The notes: a model not told the origin generated them from the sequence alone. A DNA stretch of 47,920 nucleotides from an uncultured Bacilli bacterium (GCA_934167785.1 CAKPLX010000004.1:1-47920); one strand, 5' to 3'; numbered from the stretch's first letter, positions 1-7,470 are shown. Numbers and translations: made by a program.

Positions 1-17
1 GTTAGCATTTATTACTT

Positions 18-38
18 AAACTCGAAAAGTTCGAGTTT
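18..38. terminator. hairpin downstream of tRNA-Cys
   Basis: A perfect 9-bp stem (AAACTCGAA/TTCGAGTTT, loop AAG) lies 11 bases beyond the 3' end of the minus-strand tRNA-Cys gene. The T tract on that strand is short, so termination is only probable. It could also serve a convergent gene to the left of the window. Confidence 0.45.
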
Positions 39-48
39 CCTATCAATC

Positions 49-122
49 TGGAGGGCCTAGTCGGATTTGAACCAACGATCAGGGAGTTGCAGTCCCATGC
101 CTTACCACTTGGCTATAGACCC
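49..122 (-). tRNA. tRNA-Cys (anticodon GCA)
   Basis: The minus strand folds into a complete cloverleaf. The acceptor GGGTCTA pairs with TAGGCCC, including one G-U pair, and CCA is encoded at 49-51. The anticodon loop CTGCAAC reads GCA. The D loop keeps the usual GG and the T loop is TTCAAAT. A strong promoter lies just upstream on the same strand (146-174). Confidence 0.96.
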
Positions 123-145
123 ATAGTAACTTTGAATTCATTAAT

Positions 146-174
146 ATTATATAATTATTCTTAATTTGTGTCAA
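146..174 (-). promoter_or_regulatory. sigma-A promoter of tRNA-Cys
   Basis: Read on the minus strand, TTGACA (169-174) and TATAAT (146-151) are separated by exactly 17 bases. Both hexamers are perfect consensus. The tRNA begins about 24 bases downstream of the -10 box. Confidence 0.85.
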
Positions 175-212
175 TTATTTTTCTTATAAATTTATCATTA
201 TTGTTATTTTTA

Positions 213-241
213 TTGATTATTTTAAAGAGTTTTTATATAAT
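213..241 (+). promoter_or_regulatory. sigma-A promoter of smpB
   Basis: TTGATT (213-218) and TATAAT (236-241) lie 17 bases apart, about 35 bases upstream of the smpB start. A 15-base direct repeat (TATTTTAAAGAGTTT) occurs over the spacer (about 218-232) and again at 251-265 in the 5' UTR. Confidence 0.75.
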
Positions 242-276
242 ATTATTAAGTATTTTAAAGAGTTTAGGTGATTGAG

Positions 277-708
277 ATGGAAATATTAAATAGAAGAGCA
301 CGTTATGATTATTTTATTGAAGATGAGATTGAGGCTGGTATTGTTTTGACAGGAACGGAGATTAAATCTATTCGTTTAGGAAAAGTGAATTTGAAGGATA
401 GTTATGCTATTATTCGCGGAGAGGAAGTTTATTTATTGAATACTCATATTTCTTTTTATGAGAAAGGAAATATTTTTAATCATGAGGAAGAACGGACTAG
501 AAAGCTTTTGTTGCATAAGAGACAAATCAAAAAATTAAATGATAAGGTTAGATTAGAAGGCTATACTTTGGTGCCATTGAAAATATACTTTGTTAAAGGA
601 AGAGCAAAAGTTTTAATTGGGGTAGTTAAGGGAAAGAAAAATTATGATAAAAGAGAAACAATTAAAGATAGAGATATTCAGCGAGAGATGGCTAGAGGGG
701 AACGGTAA
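277..708 (+). CDS. smpB: SsrA-binding protein SmpB
   Basis: SmpB binds the tRNA-like domain of tmRNA and delivers it to stalled ribosomes for trans-translation. The protein (143 residues) has the family opening of a short Arg-rich stretch followed by [19 protein letters not shown], and the core [15 protein letters not shown] near the C-terminus. The basic tail ends in ARGER and is shorter than in many homologues. I choose ATG 277 because AGGTG (266-270) is correctly spaced for it; an in-frame GTG at 268 lies inside that SD sequence. It is a single gene with its own promoter; the tmRNA gene itself is not in this window. Confidence 0.95.
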   Translation: MEILNRRARYDYFIEDEIEAGIVLTGTEIKSIRLGKVNLKDSYAIIRGEEVYLLNTHISFYEKGNIFNHEEERTRKLLLHKRQIKKLNDKVRLEGYTLVPLKIYFVKGRAKVLIGVVKGKKNYDKRETIKDRDIQREMARGER

Positions 709-742
709 TGATGAAAAAAATGAATAAAAGATAAGGAAAGAC

Positions 743-771
743 TTTATTTTTATTTTTTTCTATAGTATAAT
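743..771 (+). promoter_or_regulatory. promoter of tRNA-Leu
   Basis: A perfect TATAAT (766-771) is preceded, 17 bases upstream, by a weak -35 box TTTATT (743-748). The tRNA starts 22 bases after the -10 box. Confidence 0.55.
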
Positions 772-792
772 GTTATTGGTTCTTGATTTTAT

Positions 793-878
793 GCCAGCCT
801 GGCGGAATGGTAGACGCGATAGACTCAAAATCTATTATCAGCAATGGTGTGTGGGTTCAAGTCCCATGGCTGGTACCA
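793..878 (+). tRNA. tRNA-Leu (anticodon CAA)
   Basis: This is a class II tRNA with a long variable arm. The acceptor GCCAGCC pairs with GGCTGGT, giving a G1-U72 wobble, and CCA is encoded at 876-878. The anticodon stem ATAGA/TCTAT encloses the loop CTCAAAA, giving CAA, which reads TTG codons. The discriminator base is A, as expected for leucine. Confidence 0.95.
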
Positions 879-888
879 ATTAGAAATT

Positions 889-913
889 AAAAACCTTAAG
901 TAAGGTTTTTTTG
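889..913 (+). terminator. terminator after tRNA-Leu
   Basis: A 9-bp stem (AAAAACCTT/AAGGTTTTT, loop AAGT) runs into a T tract. It ends the tRNA-Leu transcript and separates it from nusB. Confidence 0.8.
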
Positions 914-957
914 TTTTATAAAGAAGAGATTTTTATCAGTATTTTGGAGGTAAGAAT

Positions 958-1377
958 ATGAAATTATCTAGAAATGATTCAAGAGTATTAGCAATGGCAA
1001 TTCTTTATCAAGTTGATTTGTTTACAAAAAAAGATATTGACTATGATTTAGAAGATGTTATTGAAAAAAATATTTCAGGAGTAGAGGGAGATGTTTCTTT
1101 TATTCGTGAGTTGGTGATGGGAGTTATAGAGCATAATCAAGAATTGATCGATATTGCTAATCTTTATTTGAATAATTGGAATATTTCAAGATTAGGAATT
1201 ACTGATGGGGCAATTTTAAAGATTGCTATTTATGAGTTGTTATATACAGATACTCCTCATAAGGTTTGTATTGATGAGGCAATTGAACTTGCTAAATGTT
1301 TTTCTGATTCTCCTGTTGTTGGGATGATTAATGGGGTATTGGATAAAGTGTATCATGAAAGAGTAAAAGAAGAATGA
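958..1377 (+). CDS. nusB: transcription antitermination factor NusB
   Basis: NusB works with NusE/S10 in antitermination and rRNA transcription. The protein is 139 residues, normal for the family, and all helical. It has the N-terminal SR....A...LYQ pattern (LAMAILYQVDL) and a C-terminal block (YTDTPHKVCIDEAIELAK followed by an N-G-V-L-D-K-V-Y motif) typical of NusB. The start ATG 958 follows a perfect GGAGG (946-950). It is the first gene of the nusB-xseA-xseB operon and overlaps xseA by 4 bases (ATGA), implying translational coupling. Confidence 0.95.
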   Translation: MKLSRNDSRVLAMAILYQVDLFTKKDIDYDLEDVIEKNISGVEGDVSFIRELVMGVIEHNQELIDIANLYLNNWNISRLGITDGAILKIAIYELLYTDTPHKVCIDEAIELAKCFSDSPVVGMINGVLDKVYHERVKEE

Positions 1378-2789
1378 AGGAAAAATACTTAACGATTACA
1401 CAGCTTAGTCGATATTTAAAGTATAAATTTGAGCAAGATGTGAATTTAAATACGGTATATTTGAAGGGGGAAATTTCTAATTTTAAGGCACATACGAGAG
1501 GGCATTATTATTTTACTTTAAAAGATGAAGGAAGTAGAATTAATGCAATTATGTTTCAAAGTAATGTTAAGAATTGTAAGTTTATGCCAATGGATGGTAT
1601 GAAGGTGATGGTTACTGGGCGTGTTAGTGTGTATGAAGCAACGGGTGGCTATCAGATCTATGTTAGTGATATGCAGGAAAATGGTGTTGGTAATCTTTAT
1701 ATTGCTTATGAACAATTGAAAAAGAAGTTGGAGTTAGAGGGCTTGTTTGATGCAAGTCGGAAGAGAAAGATTGTTCGGATGCCTAAGAGAATTGGCATTG
1801 TAACGGCTTCTACAGGTGCTGCTATTCGGGATATTTTAACCACTTTAAAAAGAAGATACCCACTTGCTGAGACAATTTTGTTTCCGGCTTTAGTTCAAGG
1901 TGCTAATGCTGGAGTTGATATTGCTCGTAAGATAGAGATTGCTAATACTTATGATATTGATACTTTGATTGTTGGTCGAGGAGGAGGTTCGATTGAAGAT
2001 CTGTGGCCTTTTAATGAAGAAGTAGTTGCTCGTGCTATTTATCATTCTAGAGTGCCTGTTATTAGTGCTGTTGGTCATGAGATTGATTTTACTATTGCCG
2101 ATTTTGTGGCTGATTTGAGAGCACCTACTCCAACTGCAGCGGCGGAGTTGGCTGTTGTTGATATTAATACGGTTATTGATTACTTGGAAAAAGTGCGAAC
2201 TAGAAGTTATCAGGCTATTGGAAAAAAGATTCAGTTGGAAAAGGCTAAACTTGAAAGTTTGAGTGAGAGTTATGTTTTAAAAAGGCCAAGTAATATTTAT
2301 GAAATTAAAGAGCAAAAATTAGATATGCTTTTAGATAAGATAAATGGAGATATTCAAAAGATTCTTGAAAATACAAGATTGCGTTTGTTTAAAAGTACAA
2401 ATAGTTATGTTTTAAGTAATCCTAGTTTATTATATTTTCAGAAAGAAAAATACTTCCAAAGTCTTTATCAGAGATTAAATAAAGAGATGGAAATTATTTT
2501 AACTAATAAGAGGACTGATTTATTTGTATGGAAGAATCATTATATTTTGAATAATCCCGATTTGCTTTATAAATTTCATGAGCAAAAGTTGAATGGTTTA
2601 GTGGAAAAGTTAATGGTTTTAAATCCAATGAATACTTTAAAAAGAGGGTATGCTATTGTTCGAACTAAGAGGGGTGTTGTTAGTAGCGTTTTGGATGTTT
2701 CACAGGGTGAGTGTTTAACTGTTCAATTAAAGAATGGTGAAGTTATTGCAAATGTGCTAGAAAGGAGAGAGAACGGTGGCAAAGGGTGA
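1374..2789 (+). CDS. xseA: exodeoxyribonuclease VII large subunit
   Basis: This is the catalytic large subunit of ExoVII, which degrades single-stranded DNA from both ends in a complex with XseB. Residues 1-100 form the OB-fold DNA-binding domain (LKGEISNFKAHTRGHYYFTL). Catalytic-core motifs are GRGGGSIEDLW (about 201-211) and VGHEIDFTIADFVADLRAPT (about 232-251). A long coiled-coil region (about 265-430) follows, with repeated YVLxxPSxLY-like units, and a C-terminal LKRGYAIV motif. The 471 residues are normal length. It overlaps nusB by 4 bases and xseB by 14. Confidence 0.97.
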   Translation: MKEKYLTITQLSRYLKYKFEQDVNLNTVYLKGEISNFKAHTRGHYYFTLKDEGSRINAIMFQSNVKNCKFMPMDGMKVMVTGRVSVYEATGGYQIYVSDMQENGVGNLYIAYEQLKKKLELEGLFDASRKRKIVRMPKRIGIVTASTGAAIRDILTTLKRRYPLAETILFPALVQGANAGVDIARKIEIANTYDIDTLIVGRGGGSIEDLWPFNEEVVARAIYHSRVPVISAVGHEIDFTIADFVADLRAPTPTAAAELAVVDINTVIDYLEKVRTRSYQAIGKKIQLEKAKLESLSESYVLKRPSNIYEIKEQKLDMLLDKINGDIQKILENTRLRLFKSTNSYVLSNPSLLYFQKEKYFQSLYQRLNKEMEIILTNKRTDLFVWKNHYILNNPDLLYKFHEQKLNGLVEKLMVLNPMNTLKRGYAIVRTKRGVVSSVLDVSQGECLTVQLKNGEVIANVLERRENGGKG

Positions 2790-3009
2790 AGAAAAAGAGT
2801 TAAGTTTTGAGGAAAAAATTAAACGTTTAGAGGCTATTGTTTCAGAGTTAGAGACAGGCGATGTTGCTTTGGATGAAGCAATTGATAAGTATACTGAGGC
2901 AATGAAACTTTCTAAGGAATGTTCAGAAAAATTGAATCAAGTAACAGAAAAAGTTAATAAAATTTTAACGGAAAATGGTACTTTAGAAGATTTTGAAGTG
3001 AAGGAATAG
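2776..3009 (+). CDS. xseB: exodeoxyribonuclease VII small subunit
   Basis: The small subunit binds the XseA coiled coil in multiple copies. The 77 residues match the family: SFEEKIKRLEAIVSELETGD, then LDEAIDKYTEAMKLSKECSEKL. The start is GTG 2776, set by AAGGAGAG (2762-2769) inside the end of xseA. It is the last gene of the nusB operon. No convincing terminator hairpin follows; the next strong promoter starts only 29 bases after the stop. Confidence 0.95.
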   Translation: MAKGEEKELSFEEKIKRLEAIVSELETGDVALDEAIDKYTEAMKLSKECSEKLNQVTEKVNKILTENGTLEDFEVKE

Positions 3010-3037
3010 TTATTTTTTCATTATTTTTCAAAAAAGA

Positions 3038-3066
3038 TTGACAGGATGAATTTTTCGATTTAAAAT
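3038..3066 (+). promoter_or_regulatory. sigma-A promoter of the glyS leader
   Basis: TTGACA (3038-3043) and TAAAAT (3061-3066) are separated by 17 bases. The predicted start near 3073 leaves a leader of about 148 bases before the glyS start codon. Confidence 0.85.
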
Positions 3067-3072
3067 GAAATT

Positions 3073-3205
3073 AAATTTAAATGATGAACGTGTAGATGTG
3101 GAGTGGCGTCCATGGAGCGATGGAAAAAGAGAGATTCTTAGGAATAAGTAAGGTGGAACCGCGGGGAAACTCGTCCTTATATATGAATAGGAGTCTCTTT
3201 TTCTA
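3073..3205 (+). promoter_or_regulatory. T-box leader (glycine type) controlling glyS
   Basis: The T-box core AGGTGGAACCGCGG (3151-3164) is unmistakable. The UGGA within it would pair with the acceptor end of uncharged tRNA-Gly, where A matches the glycine discriminator U. Downstream, AAGG...CCTT can form the antiterminator, and the 3' part (about 3170-3203) with the run CTCTTTTTCT resembles the competing terminator. Only about 80 bases lie between the predicted transcript start and the T-box, too short for a full stem I. GGC, a glycine codon and candidate specifier, sits at 3105-3107 in a possible 6-base loop, but an alternative hairpin (3109-3113 with 3120-3124) competes with it. Confidence 0.88.
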
Positions 3206-3220
3206 TATAAGGAGGATTTT

Positions 3221-4594
3221 ATGGAAAAATTAACAATGGAAAAAGTTGTAAATTATTGTAAACAATATGGGTTTGTTTATCAAGGAAGTGAAATTTATGG
3301 AGGACTTGCTAATACATGGGATTATGGTCCATTAGGAAGTCGACTTAAGAATAATGTAAAAGATTTGTGGCGAAAGAGATTTATTCAAGAGAATAAAAAT
3401 AGTTATGAAATTGATGCGGATATTTTGATGCATCCTAGAGTATGGGAAGCCAGTGGGCATACGACTAGTTTTTCAGATCCTTTGGTTGATTGTAAAAATT
3501 GTAAGTCGAGATATCGCGCTGATAATTTAATTTCGGATTTTACAAAAGAGGTAAATCCGGATACTTTAACTGACGAGGAAATGATTCGTTATATTCGTGA
3601 ACATGCAATTAAGTGTCCTAAATGTGGGAAGAGTGAATTTACCGATATTCGAGAATTTAATTTGATGTTTGAAACTTATCGTGGAGTAATTAAGGGAGAT
3701 AAGGGAGGACTTGTTTATTTAAGACCAGAAACGGCGCAAGGAGAATTTGTTAACTTTTTGAATGTGCAAAGGACAATGAGAGCAAAGATTCCTTTTGGAA
3801 TTGGTCAAATTGGAAAGTCATTTCGTAATGAAATTACGCCGGGAAATTTTACTTTTAGGACAATTGAGTTCGAACAAATGGAACATCAATTCTTTTGCAA
3901 AGAGGGAACAGATAGTGGTTTTTATAAATTTTATAAAGAGTATGCGATGAATTTTTGCCGAGATCTTGGAATTGATACAGATAAATTAAGATATCATGAT
4001 CATGATAAATTGGCTCATTATGCTAAAGAGGCATGTGATATTGAATATTTATTCCCTATGGGATGGGGAGAGTTATGGGGAACTCATAATCGTACAAATT
4101 ATGATTTGCGTCGTCATCAAGAATATTCTGGGGTGTCTCAAGAGTATTTGGATCCTGAGGATAATACTAAATATATTCCTTATGTTATTGAATCATCTGT
4201 TGGGTGTGATCGATTTACTCTTGCTCTTCTTTGTGATAGTTATCGAGAGGAAGAGTTGGGAGATGGTACGGTTCGAGAAGTGATGGGATTTCTTCCAGCA
4301 CTTGCTCCTTATAAGGTAGCAATTTTGCCTTTAGTGAAGAAGTATCATGGTGAATATGCTAGGGAGTTAAAGGAAAAGTTAAGTAAGTATTTTATGTGTA
4401 TTTATGATGAGACAGGAAGTATTGGAAAACGTTATAGGAGACAAGATGCTATTGGTACACCATATTGTATTACAGTTGATGATGAGACTTTAAATCATGG
4501 TACTGTAACTTTGAGAAATCGGGATACAATGGAGCAAATTACCCTTTCAATTGATGAGGTAGAAAAGTATATTGAAGAAAAAATAAAATTTTAA
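3221..4594 (+). CDS. glyS: glycine-tRNA ligase, dimeric class II type
   Basis: This enzyme charges tRNA-Gly. The 457 residues match the single-chain alpha2 GlyRS of Bacilli and mycoplasmas rather than the alpha2beta2 enzyme. Features are the N-terminal signature YGGLANTWDYGPLG, a zinc-ribbon insertion with CKNC and CPKC (about 93-135), class II motif 2 around FRNEITPGNFTFRTIEFEQM (about 200-220), motif 3 GCDRFTLALL (about 328-337) and a C-terminal anticodon-binding domain. The start ATG 3221 follows AAGGAGG. Expression is set by the T-box leader just upstream. The gene is monocistronic, with the rplU promoter starting 117 bases after the stop. Confidence 0.97.
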   Translation: MEKLTMEKVVNYCKQYGFVYQGSEIYGGLANTWDYGPLGSRLKNNVKDLWRKRFIQENKNSYEIDADILMHPRVWEASGHTTSFSDPLVDCKNCKSRYRADNLISDFTKEVNPDTLTDEEMIRYIREHAIKCPKCGKSEFTDIREFNLMFETYRGVIKGDKGGLVYLRPETAQGEFVNFLNVQRTMRAKIPFGIGQIGKSFRNEITPGNFTFRTIEFEQMEHQFFCKEGTDSGFYKFYKEYAMNFCRDLGIDTDKLRYHDHDKLAHYAKEACDIEYLFPMGWGELWGTHNRTNYDLRRHQEYSGVSQEYLDPEDNTKYIPYVIESSVGCDRFTLALLCDSYREEELGDGTVREVMGFLPALAPYKVAILPLVKKYHGEYARELKEKLSKYFMCIYDETGSIGKRYRRQDAIGTPYCITVDDETLNHGTVTLRNRDTMEQITLSIDEVEKYIEEKIKF

Positions 4595-4711
4595 TCCTTA
4601 TTTTTCATTTATTTTAAATATAGGATAAAAGAGGAGAGATTTATTGTCTTTCTTTTTTTGTTACTTTTTGGTGAAATTTAGTTTTAATTTATATGAATTT
4701 AGTGATTTTAT

Positions 4712-4740
4712 TTGACAGAAATATAATTATATGATAGAAT
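4712..4740 (+). promoter_or_regulatory. sigma-A promoter of the L21 leader/rplU operon
   Basis: TTGACA (4712-4717) and TAGAAT (4735-4740) are 17 bases apart. A transcript from about 4747 would begin with the L21 leader. Confidence 0.8.
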
Positions 4741-4746
4741 TTTAGA

Positions 4747-4845
4747 TGTTTTAAGGACCTCGAGTTGTTTACTCAACCGCACTGAAAAGGTATTTTTTAA
4801 GTATTTTATACACCTTTAAGGCGAGTCTTAATCCAAATATATTTT
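4747..4845 (+). promoter_or_regulatory. ribosomal protein L21 leader
   Basis: A structured 5' UTR immediately precedes rplU. It carries the GGACCTCGAGTT...ACTCAACCGCACTGAAAAGG pattern I associate with the L21 leader of low-GC Gram-positives. CGAGTT/ACTCAAC-like halves and the complementary pair AAAAGGT (about 4785-4791)/ACCTTT (about 4813-4818) give the paired arms. L21 or the L21-L27 pair is presumed to autoregulate through it; that mechanism is inferred from family knowledge, not seen here. Confidence 0.8.
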
Positions 4846-4859
4846 AAGGAGGGATATTA

Positions 4860-5159
4860 ATGAAGGCAATTATTGAAACTGGTGGAAAACAATATTCTGT
4901 TGAAGAAGGATCTGTAATCTATGTTGAGAAGTTAGATGTAGAAGAAGGAAAAAAAGTTGTTTTCGATAAGGTACTTATGGCAAATGGTGTTGTAGGAAAT
5001 CCTTATGTTGCATCTGCTAGTGTTGAAGGAAAAGTTGTTAAAAATGGTAAAGGAAAGAAGCTTCGTATTTTTACTTATAAACCTAATAAGACTAGTACAA
5101 GAAAGACACAAGGTCATCGTCAACCATATACAAAAGTAGAAATTACTAAGATAAAATAA
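4860..5159 (+). CDS. rplU: 50S ribosomal protein L21
   Basis: L21 is a primary 23S rRNA-binding protein. The 99 residues open with [17 protein letters not shown] and end with the conserved basic block [18 protein letters not shown], all diagnostic. ATG 4860 follows AAGGAGGG. It is the first gene of rplU-prp-rpmA, the standard Firmicutes order, under the L21 leader. Confidence 0.98.
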   Translation: MKAIIETGGKQYSVEEGSVIYVEKLDVEEGKKVVFDKVLMANGVVGNPYVASASVEGKVVKNGKGKKLRIFTYKPNKTSTRKTQGHRQPYTKVEITKIK

Positions 5160-5163
5160 GACT

Positions 5164-5478
5164 ATGATTAGGATTTTCGTAAAAAAAGAAAAAGGCTTGA
5201 TTAAACAAATCAATTTTGTTGGACATGCAAATTATGCTTCTTATGGTCAAGATATTGTTTGTGCGGCTGTTAGTGCAACATATTATTGTAGTGTGAATGC
5301 TTGTTATTCACTTCTTGATTCGTCAATAGAAGTAAGAGAAGAAGATAATGTTCAAGTTTTAAGTGTTGTTACTGATGATTTAGTTATTCAGAAAATACTT
5401 AATAATATGATTTTCTGTTTAGAAAGTTTAAGAAAGCAATATCCAAAAAACATCAGAATAGATAAGGAGGAAAAGTAA
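5164..5478 (+). CDS. prp: ribosomal-processing cysteine protease Prp
   Basis: Prp (formerly YsxB) cleaves the N-terminal extension of L27 before the ribosome is assembled. The 104 residues contain the family active-site motif [18 protein letters not shown], giving His21 and Cys33 as the likely catalytic pair. The gene sits between rplU and rpmA as in other Firmicutes. It begins 4 bases after the rplU stop with no good SD of its own, so translation is probably coupled, and its stop overlaps the rpmA start by one base (TAATG). The extended L27 next door confirms the role. Confidence 0.95.
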   Translation: MIRIFVKKEKGLIKQINFVGHANYASYGQDIVCAAVSATYYCSVNACYSLLDSSIEVREEDNVQVLSVVTDDLVIQKILNNMIFCLESLRKQYPKNIRIDKEEK

Positions 5479-5771
5479 TGGTTAAATTTTTAGAATTAAA
5501 TATTCAATTATTTGCACATAAAAAAGGACAATCCTCTACAAGTAATGGTCGTGATTCGGCTGGTAGAAGATTAGGTGCTAAGGCTGCAGATGGAGAATAT
5601 GTTACAGCTGGTTCTATTATCTATCGTCAAAGAGGTACTAAAATTCATCCAGGTAATAATGTAGGTAGAGGTACTGATGATACTTTATATGCTAAGATGA
5701 GTGGATATGTAAAGTATGAGATGGTAGGAAATAAGAAAAAACAAGCTAGTGTTTATGAAACAAGAGCATAA
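5478..5771 (+). CDS. rpmA: 50S ribosomal protein L27, with Prp-cleaved extension
   Basis: L27 reaches toward the peptidyl transferase centre. The protein has the core [20 protein letters not shown] and [18 protein letters not shown]. Residues 1-13 ([13 protein letters not shown]) are the Firmicutes-type extension removed by Prp, with cleavage expected after Ala13, just before HKKG. The start ATG 5478 follows AAGGAGG. It ends the operon and is followed by a clear terminator. Confidence 0.98.
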   Translation: MVKFLELNIQLFAHKKGQSSTSNGRDSAGRRLGAKAADGEYVTAGSIIYRQRGTKIHPGNNVGRGTDDTLYAKMSGYVKYEMVGNKKKQASVYETRA

Positions 5772-5792
5772 AAGAATTTTATAGTGTCTTTG

Positions 5793-5825
5793 GAGTGTTG
5801 ATAGGGTTCAACGCTCTTTTCTTTT
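5793..5825 (+). terminator. terminator of the rplU-prp-rpmA operon
   Basis: An 8-bp stem (GAGTGTTG/CAACGCTC with one G-U pair, loop ATAGGGTT) is followed by TTTTCTTTT. Confidence 0.85.
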
Positions 5826-5896
5826 AAAAAAGTGTTGTATAATCGATTTTTTATGCTGAATTTAAAAAATTCAAAAATAAGTAGAAATATATATAA

Positions 5897-5933
5897 AATA
5901 ACCCCTTGCATCTTTTGGTGATGTGGGGTTATT
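5897..5933 (-). terminator. terminator of the 80-residue minus-strand gene
   Basis: A strong hairpin has an outer 9-bp stem (AATAACCCC/GGGGTTATT) and an inner CATC/GATG stem. On the minus strand it is followed by TTTATATATATTT. It lies 112 bases beyond the stop at 6045. Confidence 0.7.
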
Positions 5934-6044
5934 AATGTTCTGAGTTTATTAGGTCTTTTTATATTATTGAATAACTTTTTATTTAGTAAATAATGTTTGT
6001 AATCAATGCTTGCTCGATAAAGAACGTTACGGATTTGTTCATTT

Positions 6045-6287
6045 TTAGCGCTTTCTAGCACTTAAGACACCTAAGGTAGAATCTATTGCTCCGTTCATTT
6101 GTTCTGACAATCTATTATTTTTTGATTGTTTTAGTTCAATTAGTTTTTCCTTAGGTAGTTTTGTAAGGTTTGCAACAATTTCTAGTGATTGTTCTTCACT
6201 AATGCCATATTGAACAAGAACACCATTAACGTATAAACCAACAGCATTAGCTAATAGAGTATCAAAAGCTTCATTAGTTTTATCCAT
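6045..6287 (-). CDS. small conserved-looking hypothetical protein
   Basis: I do not recognise this 80-residue protein. It is soluble and probably helical, without signal peptide or membrane segment, and ends in a basic LSARKR tail. Coding is supported by an excellent AAAGGAGG upstream of ATG 6287, by a TATAAT box (6312-6317, minus strand) with a possible TTGAAC -35 box at 19-base spacing, and by a strong hairpin downstream (5897-5933). It is divergent from the membrane protein at 6520. No function can be assigned. Confidence 0.75.
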   Translation of the reverse strand: MDKTNEAFDTLLANAVGLYVNGVLVQYGISEEQSLEIVANLTKLPKEKLIELKQSKNNRLSEQMNGAIDSTLGVLSARKR

Positions 6288-6311
6288 AATTATCTTTCCT
6301 CCTTTAAAGCA

Positions 6312-6342
6312 ATTATAACATACTTTAAATGTTTTTGTTCAA
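6312..6342 (-). promoter_or_regulatory. probable promoter of the 80-residue gene
   Basis: On the minus strand TATAAT (6312-6317) is perfect; the best -35 box is TTGAAC (6337-6342) at a long 19-base spacing. Confidence 0.5.
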
Positions 6343-6450
6343 AAAGATTTTCTTTTTGAGAGGTTAAATCCTGATTTTTTATTAAAAAAAATTAACAAAA
6401 TAGTAAAAAATGTTTTTTAATTTGATGTATTGAACTTTCTTAACTTTCTT

Positions 6451-6474
6451 AGATACTTTGGGTATCTTTTTTTT
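6451..6474 (+). terminator. orphan terminator-like hairpin between divergent genes
   Basis: AGATAC/GTATCT with a 5-base loop runs directly into eight T residues. It is oriented to stop plus-strand transcription just upstream of the 6520 gene, yet no plus-strand gene lies between it and rpmA, which has its own terminator. A tandem repeat AACTTTCTTAACTTTCTT sits immediately before it. Confidence 0.5.
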
Positions 6475-6519
6475 CTGTTTTAGCGTATAATATATAAGCA
6501 TTAGAAGAGGGGGAGAAGT

Positions 6520-7365
6520 ATGTTAGTTGCCTATTTAGTTGCGATTATTTTATTATTTTTATTAATTAATTTTTTAGAGCAGAAATTACAGATAAGATAT
6601 TTACATGAAGTGCTTTTGACGTTAATTTATTTTTTAATTGTAGGGGGAATTTTTTATGAGTTTCATTTTTCTACAAAATATCTTTATACCGTGATGTTGT
6701 TTGTAGCGATGATTGAAATCTTTCTTTTGTATTATAAAGAATTGTCTTCTAGTAGAAATCCTTATTCATTCTATAAGTATCTTTTTTTGGTTATGGTCAT
6801 TTATTTATTTAATCGGGCTTTTGTTGATCAGGTCAAGGGGACTTTTTTGAGTTTAGAAGAGATGAAAGCGTTTATTTGGATTTTGGTTGTTTTATATCTT
6901 TATTGGTATGGTAGGAAGCTTTTTTTTAATAAGAGAAGTCGTCATATGGTTACTAGGATTAAGGATGATTATTTGATAATTCAATATGTTCATTTGAAAA
7001 ATGAATATCGTCAAGATATTTCGGTTAAAAATAAATCGTTACTTAGCTTGATTTATGCCATTCTTTTATATGAGAGTATGCGAAGACCTTTTTTTCTTCG
7101 GCGAATTGATATTATTTTATATCGATTAGATGGTCTTCCTAGAAAGTTTGGAATTATGCAGATTAAGAGTAGTAATGTATTAAGTGATGAGGAGAGCATT
7201 AAGCGTGGAGTAAAAAAAATTGCTATTTATGATCAACAAGTTTCTTCTTCTTTAAAAGTTGAGGATCGTTATTTTAAAATATTAAAGAAATATCATTATC
7301 AGAAAGAAGAAATTTTAGATATTATTGCTATTTGGAAGAGAATTTCTTTTTTTGAAGATAAATAA
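6520..7365 (+). CDS. membrane protein with lysozyme/transglycosylase-like C-terminal domain
   Basis: The N-terminal half has about five hydrophobic segments (roughly 1-20, 27-46, 54-72, 86-100, 118-134). Residues 145-281 form a soluble domain. In it, ILLYESMRR (Glu185) lies 26 residues before GIMQ (211-214), matching the spacing and motif (catalytic Glu, then G-x-M-Q) of lysozyme-like lytic transglycosylases. A role in peptidoglycan cleavage is therefore a reasonable inference, but overall similarity is low and the side of the membrane is not established. A TATAAT box (6486-6491) precedes ATG 6520, with a GAGGGGGAG SD. A good terminator follows. Confidence 0.8.
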   Translation: MLVAYLVAIILLFLLINFLEQKLQIRYLHEVLLTLIYFLIVGGIFYEFHFSTKYLYTVMLFVAMIEIFLLYYKELSSSRNPYSFYKYLFLVMVIYLFNRAFVDQVKGTFLSLEEMKAFIWILVVLYLYWYGRKLFFNKRSRHMVTRIKDDYLIIQYVHLKNEYRQDISVKNKSLLSLIYAILLYESMRRPFFLRRIDIILYRLDGLPRKFGIMQIKSSNVLSDEESIKRGVKKIAIYDQQVSSSLKVEDRYFKILKKYHYQKEEILDIIAIWKRISFFEDK

Positions 7366-7368
7366 AAT

Positions 7369-7417
7369 ACTTATCTATTTGTTTACTCTATTTTAGAGAA
7401 TAGGATAAGTTTTTTTA
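7369..7417 (+). terminator. terminator after the 6520 gene
   Basis: ACTTATCTATT pairs with AATAGGATAAGT with one bulged base, and seven T-rich bases follow. The T tract runs directly into the -35 box of the next promoter. Confidence 0.75.
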
Positions 7418-7446
7418 TTGTCTTTTTTTTATTGGTTTGTTATAAT
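7418..7446 (+). promoter_or_regulatory. promoter of the secreted membrane-anchored protein
   Basis: TTGTCT (7418-7423) and TATAAT (7441-7446) are spaced by 17 bases. The start of transcription near 7453 excludes translation starts upstream of about 7455. Confidence 0.75.
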
Positions 7447-7470
7447 TCTTACTATAGAGGAGTGAATGAT

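Noticed and set aside
4595..4711. Terminator after glyS
   Set aside because: A-G-rich and T-C-rich stretches (about 4627-4660) could pair weakly, but the stem has several mismatches, so I do not call it.
5753..6061. 102-residue minus-strand open frame overlapping the rpmA end
   Set aside because: It contains the rpmA terminator and the strong minus-strand terminator hairpin (5897-5933), starts inside the 80-residue gene with no SD, and has an irregular composition.
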